DNA of 19,236 nt. Origin: Candidatus Avimicrobium faecavium. GTDB taxonomy: Bacteria > Bacillota > Clostridia > Oscillospirales > Ruminococcaceae. Positions 15,724 to 19,236 of this stretch are shown one piece after another. The notes beneath the pieces are model-generated. The model was not told where the DNA came from, did no database searches, and worked only from the letters and a program-made list of their open reading frames with translations. Both the position numbers and the translations under genes were made by a program. Position 1 is the stretch's first letter; each line of letters starts with the position of its first letter. The stretch covers positions 1 through 19,236 of the forward strand of contig CAJFQR010000016.1 in assembly GCA_904419105.1 (NCBI GenBank). The letters are read 5' to 3'.

Positions 15724-15768
15724 TGGCATCTCTCCTCTCGCCCGGCGCGGCGGGCAGCTTTTTTTCCC

Positions 15769-15774
15769 ATTGTA
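15769..15774 (-). promoter_or_regulatory. Possible -10 element of the MscS gene promoter
   Basis: The minus strand reads TACAAT here, a good -10, about 45 bases before the ATG at 15723. The matching -35 at the right distance (ATACAT or CATACA) is poor, so the assignment rests on the -10 and the position between the upstream terminator and the gene. Confidence 0.4.
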
Positions 15775-15817
15775 GCAGATCCACCCGGAAAATGTATGAA
15801 GGATCTGTGTCGGGATC

Positions 15818-15853
15818 AAAAAAGCGGCGGAGCACCGGCTCCTGCCGCTTTTT
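15818..15853. terminator. Terminator of the pyruvate-kinase-domain-like gene
   Basis: GCGGC and GGAGC (15824-15833) pair with GCTCC and GCCGC (15838-15848) around ACCG, with one bulged T. The stem is flanked by A6 and T5, so on the minus strand it is followed by TTTTTT. It begins 14 bases after the minus-strand stop at 15867 and separates that gene from the MscS unit. Confidence 0.85.
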
Positions 15854-15866
15854 CCCTGCCGGACCG

Positions 15867-16421
15867 TCAGGCCTGGCGGGGCATACAGATGATACGGTCC
15901 ACCTTGGAGTCGAGGAACTCCGCCGTCGGCGCCGGGCGGATCACCAGGGCAGTGTCCGCGCCGTGGCCGGTGCCGGCGACGGCGACGATGGGCTCATGCA
16001 GCTCCACCAGGCCGGCATCGGCGGCCATCATCGAGATCTCGACGCAGACCTTGACGCCGCGGCCGATGATGCGCAGCGCGTGGGCGGCCACCTCCACCGG
16101 GCCAATGCCCTGGAACTTGACCGACAGCCCGCGCTCGGCGCCGCTGAGGGCATGGGAGGCCACATAGACCGTCACGCCCCGGCGCTCCAGCTCGGCCTTG
16201 GTCTCGGCGCTCATCAGCGGCTCATGCTTGCCAAAGACACCTCTGGCGTAACCCACATCGATGATCTCGAGGCCCTCATGCTCCAGCTCGGAGAGCTTGA
16301 GCGCCGTAAAGCCGGTGGACGAGGCGACGACAATCTTCTTGATGCCCTCCTCCCGGGCGGCGTCGATGGCCAGACGCAGCGCCTCATCGGTGTTCTGGGG
16401 GCCCTGTTTTGCAAAGTTCAT
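15867..16421 (-). CDS. Free-standing pyruvate kinase C-terminal (alpha/beta) domain-like protein
   Basis: This 184-residue protein resembles the isolated pyruvate kinase C-terminal domain found as a separate gene in many Firmicutes and archaea. The opening NTDEALRLAIDAAREEGIKKIVVASSTGFTALKL matches that family's first beta-alpha unit and phosphate-like loop (ASSTGFTA, 33-40). The middle GPVEVAAHALRIIGRGVKVCVEISMMAADAG and the late VAVAGTGHGADTALVI (GTGxGADTA) are also typical. It lacks the catalytic TIM barrel, so it is not a pyruvate kinase; the biochemical role is unknown. The ATG at 16421 follows GGAGGG with eight bases between, and upstream in-frame extension is less likely. It is monocistronic with its own promoter and terminator. 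Confidence 0.85.
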   Translation of the reverse strand: MNFAKQGPQNTDEALRLAIDAAREEGIKKIVVASSTGFTALKLSELEHEGLEIIDVGYARGVFGKHEPLMSAETKAELERRGVTVYVASHALSGAERGLSVKFQGIGPVEVAAHALRIIGRGVKVCVEISMMAADAGLVELHEPIVAVAGTGHGADTALVIRPAPTAEFLDSKVDRIICMPRQA

Positions 16422-16477
16422 AGCATTTCCCTCCGTGTTTTTTCCGTGGTCAGTCATGTCTAACTGCCTATGACTCT

Positions 16478-16506
16478 ATTGTAGCATGTTTTTCCCTCCG
16501 GTTCAA
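16478..16506 (-). promoter_or_regulatory. Promoter of the pyruvate-kinase-domain-like gene
   Basis: TTGAAC (16501-16506) and TACAAT (16478-16483) are separated by 17 bases on the minus strand, a strong sigma-A match. It gives a leader of roughly 50 bases. It lies only 11 bases from the -35 of the divergent methyltransferase promoter. Confidence 0.8.
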
Positions 16507-16517
16507 CGGAAAAAGGC

Positions 16518-16546
16518 TTCTCCCGCCCGCCGTGCTGTGCTATACT
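16518..16546 (+). promoter_or_regulatory. Probable promoter of the methyltransferase gene
   Basis: TATACT (16541-16546) is a good -10. The matching -35 at 17 bases, TTCTCC (16518-16523), is weak. Transcription would begin near 16553, about 50 bases before the ATG at 16603. Confidence 0.5.
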
Positions 16547-16602
16547 GGAAGCAAGGCGTCCGCCCTGCGGGCGCGACACACACTGCCTATGGGGGAAACG
16601 CA

Positions 16603-17283
16603 ATGAGCAAATATGTATTTGACGACTTTTATGCCGACTACGACAGCTGGTACCAGACGCCGATGGGCGCCTTTGTGGACCGGGTGGAAACCGACTGCGC
16701 GCTGGGCCTGCTGGAGCCTGCCGCCGGCCAGAGCGTGCTGGACGCCGGCTGCGGCACCGGCAACTTCAGCCTCAAGCTGGCGGAGATGGGCTGCCGGGTC
16801 ACCGCCGTCGATGTGGCGGAGAAGATGATGGACCAGGCCCGGCAGAAGGCGGTGCGCGCCGGGGCGGATATCCGCTTCCTGCGGGAGGATATGGCGGAGC
16901 TGCCCTTCGGGGACGGCAGCTTTGACCGGGTGCTGACGATGGCCGCCTTTGAATTCCTGCCCGATCCGGCCCGGGCGGTGCGGGAGCTGCTGCGGGTGCT
17001 GCGCCCGGGCGGGGTGCTGGTGATCGGCACCATCGAAAAGGGCGGCCCCTGGGCCGGTCTCTACGAAAGCGACGCCATGGCCGGCACCGCCTACGAGCGG
17101 GCCAGCTTCCTCACCGGGGAGAGCATCGCCGCCATGGCCCCGGAGGCCTTCGAAGCGATGGAGCGCTGCCTCTTTGTGGCCCCCGGCGCCCCGGAAGGAG
17201 ACTTCACCCCGGAGGGCGAGGCAGCCGCCAAAGCCGCCGGTGCGAGAGGAGGGTTTGTATGCCTGCGCTTCCGGAAAAAGTGA
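16603..17283 (+). CDS. Class I SAM-dependent methyltransferase
   Basis: A 226-residue methyltransferase with a Rossmann-like fold. Motif I is VLDAGCGTGNFS (45-56) for S-adenosylmethionine, the acidic residue ending strand 2 is Asp70 in VTAVDVAEKM, motif II-like REDMAELPFGDGSFD lies at 94-108, and RVLRPGGVLVIGT (131-143) is the post-motif strand. This is the UbiE/Methyltransf_11 class; the substrate cannot be told from sequence. The start follows GGGGGAAAC, a weaker site than its neighbours. The 3' end overlaps the next gene by 25 bases in another frame, so the two are co-transcribed and probably coupled. Confidence 0.9.
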   Translation: MSKYVFDDFYADYDSWYQTPMGAFVDRVETDCALGLLEPAAGQSVLDAGCGTGNFSLKLAEMGCRVTAVDVAEKMMDQARQKAVRAGADIRFLREDMAELPFGDGSFDRVLTMAAFEFLPDPARAVRELLRVLRPGGVLVIGTIEKGGPWAGLYESDAMAGTAYERASFLTGESIAAMAPEAFEAMERCLFVAPGAPEGDFTPEGEAAAKAAGARGGFVCLRFRKK

Positions 17284-17525
17284 CCCTCTCCTGCCAGGTG
17301 AGCTTCTATCCACTTGGCCAGGCGGACTACCTCGACCCCATTAACCGGGTGCTGGCCCTCATGGAAGGCTCCGGCCTGGAATATGACATCGGGCCGATGT
17401 CCACCCGGCTCACCGGGGAGAGCGGCGCCCTCTTCGGGCTGCTGCGGCGGATTAGCGAGGAGCTCTGCCCTGCCTGCGGCTATGTGATGACCGTCACCCT
17501 CTCAAATGTCTGCGGGCTGGAGTGA
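17259..17525 (+). CDS. Thiamine-binding-like protein, MTH1187/YkoF (DUF77) family
   Basis: This 88-residue protein matches the small ferredoxin-like-fold family of MTH1187 and the halves of YkoF. The pattern is the opening strand LSCQVSFYPLGQADYLDPINRVLALMEGSGLEYDIGPMSTRLTGESGALFGLLRRI, with the conserved YPLG, GLEYDIGPMSTRLTG and helix-2 segments. YkoF binds thiamine precursors; other members are of unknown role or modulate a partner. The C-terminus carries two cysteines in CPACGY. AGGAGGG lies six bases before the ATG, and the start lies inside the methyltransferase gene. It ends just before a strong terminator. Confidence 0.82.
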   Translation: MPALPEKVTLSCQVSFYPLGQADYLDPINRVLALMEGSGLEYDIGPMSTRLTGESGALFGLLRRISEELCPACGYVMTVTLSNVCGLE

Positions 17526-17548
17526 GCCCGTACCCGCCGAAACAGAGC

Positions 17549-17579
17549 AAAAAGGCGTGACCTCCGTCACGCCTTTTTT
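17549..17579. terminator. Bidirectional terminator between convergent genes
   Basis: GGCGTGAC (17554-17561) pairs with GTCACGCC (17566-17573) around CTCC, flanked by A5 and T6. It ends the methyltransferase unit on the plus strand and the ferredoxin-like gene on the minus strand. The TAA stop of the latter overlaps the edge of the T tract. Confidence 0.92.
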
Positions 17580-17757
17580 ACTGCCGGCAGTTACCCCCGA
17601 TCGGCCGCCCGGCCCGGGCAGCCGGCGCACCCGCCGGCACGATGGCACCGACCGGACAGTTTGCCGCGCAGCGGCCGCAGCCGATGCAGTCCTCTGTGAT
17701 GGCGTAGCAGAACTTGTCCTCGACTCCCTTTACGATGGGGCTTGCCTTTTCACGCAT
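17578..17757 (-). CDS. Short ferredoxin-like protein with a single 4Fe-4S motif
   Basis: A 59-residue protein. The motif CIGCGRCAANCP (Cys24, 27, 30, 34) binds one 4Fe-4S cluster, and it opens with YAITEDC, like the first half of clostridial two-cluster ferredoxins. The expected second motif is absent. In its place is an Ala/Pro/Gly/Arg tail ending NCRQ (Cys57), with an additional Cys17. I see no frameshift that restores a second cluster in the remaining sequence. AGGTGAG lies close before the ATG at 17757. It probably carries electrons or is a small accessory protein; the partner is unknown. It is transcribed alone or read through from the amidohydrolase, although a terminator separates them. 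Confidence 0.78.
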   Translation of the reverse strand: MREKASPIVKGVEDKFCYAITEDCIGCGRCAANCPVGAIVPAGAPAARAGRPIGGNCRQ

Positions 17758-17810
17758 TGTCTCACCTCCATGCCGGTATCCTATCACAAAAAAGGTCCGG
17801 CCGCTTCATC

Positions 17811-17835
17811 GCCGGTAACTTGTCATCCTACCGGC
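17811..17835. repeat. Inverted repeat GCCGGTA-N11-TACCGGC upstream of the ferredoxin-like gene
   Basis: Seven-base arms at 17811-17817 and 17829-17835 face each other across 11 bases. A third copy of GCCGGTA is at 17772-17778, next to a possible -10 for the minus-strand ferredoxin-like gene. The set could be an operator or a hairpin in the leader. Confidence 0.4.
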
Positions 17836-17854
17836 ACCGATCCCCGGAGGACAG

Positions 17855-17884
17855 AAAAAAGCCCGGTGCGATACCGGGCTTTTT
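17855..17884 (-). terminator. Terminator of the M20 amidohydrolase gene
   Basis: GCCCGGT (17861-17867) pairs with ACCGGGC (17873-17879) around five bases. On the minus strand it is followed by six T's (17855-17860). It lies 14 bases after the amidohydrolase stop codon and could also work in the other direction. Confidence 0.9.
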
Positions 17885-17897
17885 ACATCGGGGAGAC

Positions 17898-19055
17898 TTA
17901 CTTCAGGAAGTCGGCGGTGTAGGTGGCGAAGAACTCGACCACCTTCTTGAAGGCGGACTCCTCCAGGTCGAAGTTCGGGTTGTGGTGGTTGCCGGAGGCC
18001 CCTTCCAGATGGGCGCCGGTCTGGCAGTAGAAGCCGGGGAAGTCCACCAGGAAGTCGGCAAAGTTGTCCGAACCGGCGGTGGGCTCCAGCTCGACCACCT
18101 CAAGGCCCACCCGCTCGGCGATCTTCCGCCCCTGCGCAGCGGCAGCCTTGTCGTTAATCAACGGGTTCGGGGCCATCGGCACCGACTTCAGCTCCACCTC
18201 GGCGCCGTAGGCCTTGGCGGTGCACGTGGCGATCTCCCGGATCTTCTCAAAGATCTTGTCCCCGTCGCCGTACTTGAAGAAGCGGATGTTGCCGGAGATG
18301 AAGGCGGTCTCCGGGATGATGTTGTTCTTGTTGCCGGCGGTGATCTGGCAGGGGCTGACCACACAGGTGTCGAAGGGGTTGTGGTACTGGGCGGGGATCA
18401 TCGCAATCTTGAGCAGGATATCACAGGCGGGCTTGATCGGGTCGATGGCCCGGTCGGGGCGGGAGCCGTGGCCGCCGCGGCCCTTGACGGTGATGTCAAA
18501 GCCCAGGGCACCGGCCATCATCGGGCCGTCGGGCAGCTGGATAGTGCCGGGAGCCAGCTCGCCGGCGATGTGGGTGCCGATGACCTGGTCCACCCCGCCG
18601 ATCTCCTTGAGATAGGCCACGATCTCCCCGGCGCCGGCGCCGACCTCCTCCGCCACCTGGAAGCAGAGGTAGACGGTGCCGCAGAGCTCGTCCCTGATGT
18701 CGCAGAGCACATGGGCGGTGCCCAGCAGCATGGCGGTGTGGGCGTCATGGCCGCAGGCGTGCATCACACCGTCCACCTGGCTCTTGTAGGGGGTTTCTCT
18801 GGCCTCCTGCACCGGCAGCGCGTCGATATCGGCCCGGATGGCGATCTTCCTGCCGGGCTTTGCGCCCTCCAGCGTGCCGACCACATTGTTGTGCCCCACC
18901 CGCACATGGGGGATCGAGAGCTTGTCCAGCTCCTCCTCAATGCGGCGGACGGTTCGGTCCTCCTTCAGCGACAGCTCAGGGTGCATGTGGAAGTCCCGGC
19001 GGGTATCGATGACATACTGCTCATACTTGGCGGCGAGTTCGGCGATGTTGCTCAT
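17898..19055 (-). CDS. M20 family amidohydrolase/peptidase (N-acyl amino acid or peptide hydrolase)
   Basis: A 385-residue zinc-type hydrolase of the M20D/amidohydrolase group, which splits N-acyl amino acids, hippurate-like amides or small peptides. The metal ligands can be followed: Cys101 and His103 in HACGHDAHTAMLLG, the Glu136-Glu137 pair in QVAEEVGAGA, His162 in GTHIAG, and His357/358 in the C-terminal GNHHNPNFDLEE. The dimerisation (lid) domain, about residues 180-290, carries GRGGHGSRPDRAIDPI. The THIAGELAPG segment departs from the usual GLHVWPxLPVG. The ATG at 19055 follows AAGGAGG. The protein is cytosolic, with no signal peptide, and the gene is transcribed alone. The exact substrate is unknown. 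Confidence 0.93.
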   Translation of the reverse strand: MSNIAELAAKYEQYVIDTRRDFHMHPELSLKEDRTVRRIEEELDKLSIPHVRVGHNNVVGTLEGAKPGRKIAIRADIDALPVQEARETPYKSQVDGVMHACGHDAHTAMLLGTAHVLCDIRDELCGTVYLCFQVAEEVGAGAGEIVAYLKEIGGVDQVIGTHIAGELAPGTIQLPDGPMMAGALGFDITVKGRGGHGSRPDRAIDPIKPACDILLKIAMIPAQYHNPFDTCVVSPCQITAGNKNNIIPETAFISGNIRFFKYGDGDKIFEKIREIATCTAKAYGAEVELKSVPMAPNPLINDKAAAAQGRKIAERVGLEVVELEPTAGSDNFADFLVDFPGFYCQTGAHLEGASGNHHNPNFDLEESAFKKVVEFFATYTADFLK

Positions 19056-19113
19056 GGTGTGCCTCCTTGCCCCGGCGCGGGGCGGTCTGGGTGAATGGTT
19101 TTGGATATAAAAA

Positions 19114-19142
19114 ATTATAGCAATTCACCGCACTGAAATCAA
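19114..19142 (-). promoter_or_regulatory. Promoter of the M20 amidohydrolase gene
   Basis: TTGATT (19137-19142) and TATAAT (19114-19119) are separated by 17 bases on the minus strand, a near-consensus sigma-A promoter. It gives a leader of about 50 bases before the ATG at 19055. Confidence 0.85.
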
Positions 19143-19185
19143 GCGGAAGATCATCGGCCTTTTCTAAGCAGACGCTTATTTTGCA

Positions 19186-19201
19186 GGGTAAAATTTTACC
19201 C
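19186..19201. repeat. Perfect 16-base palindrome GGGTAAAATTTTACCC, candidate operator
   Basis: The full 16 bases read the same on both strands. It lies about 44 bases upstream of the -35 of the amidohydrolase promoter. A second short inverted repeat, TAAGC-N4-GCTTA (19165-19178), lies between them. No T tract follows, so a terminator is unlikely; an activator or repressor site is inferred. Confidence 0.45.
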
Positions 19202-19236
19202 GGACGCAACACAGGATTCACCGGGATTTTGCATCG

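Overview
The window is chromosomal DNA from a high-GC, anaerobic Clostridia-type Firmicute, most likely an Oscillospiraceae/Ruminococcaceae-like gut bacterium. That placement is inference. It rests on a single-chain pyruvate:ferredoxin oxidoreductase, strong AGGAGG ribosome-binding sites, sigma-A-like promoters, a T-box leader, GC-rich rho-independent terminators after nearly every unit, and lipoprotein signal peptides. I see no rRNA, tRNA, CRISPR array, insertion sequence, phage gene or attachment site. All nineteen genes look intact. No CDS is cut by either window end.

Layout. 147-3692 (-) is pyruvate:ferredoxin oxidoreductase, with its own promoter and a terminator. 3995-4234 (-) is a small two-TM zinc-ribbon protein. 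4526-7643 (+) holds a CNNM/CorC-family transporter, a YcxB-like membrane protein and an unrecognised lipoprotein. 7722-12440 (-) is a complete branched-chain amino-acid ABC transporter operon in the order livJ-H-M-G-F. It is preceded by a T-box riboswitch (12513-12850) that I read as isoleucine-responsive. 13235-14476 (+) is a membrane-anchored XRE-type regulator. 14513-15723 (-) is an MscS-type mechanosensitive channel coupled by a 4-base overlap to a small DUF6506-like protein. 15867-16421 (-) is a free-standing pyruvate-kinase C-terminal-domain-like protein. 16603-17525 (+) is a class I methyltransferase overlapping a thiamine-binding-like (MTH1187/YkoF type) protein. 17578-17757 (-) is a short single-cluster ferredoxin-like protein. 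17898-19055 (-) is an M20 family amidohydrolase.

How the parts fit. The liv operon is the best understood unit. Uncharged tRNA would allow the leader to be read through, raising uptake of branched-chain amino acids. A second, short terminator between livJ and livH would keep the binding protein in excess over the membrane and ATPase subunits. The oxidoreductase is the central fermentative enzyme making acetyl-CoA and reduced ferredoxin. The rest is a run of short, independently terminated housekeeping and envelope genes with no single shared pathway.

I did not find a convincing undescribed multi-gene system. The items most worth a second look are the T-box over a full ABC uptake operon, the membrane-tethered regulator with a palindrome in its own promoter, the coupled MscS/DUF6506 pair, the one-cluster ferredoxin, and several clean palindromes upstream of genes.
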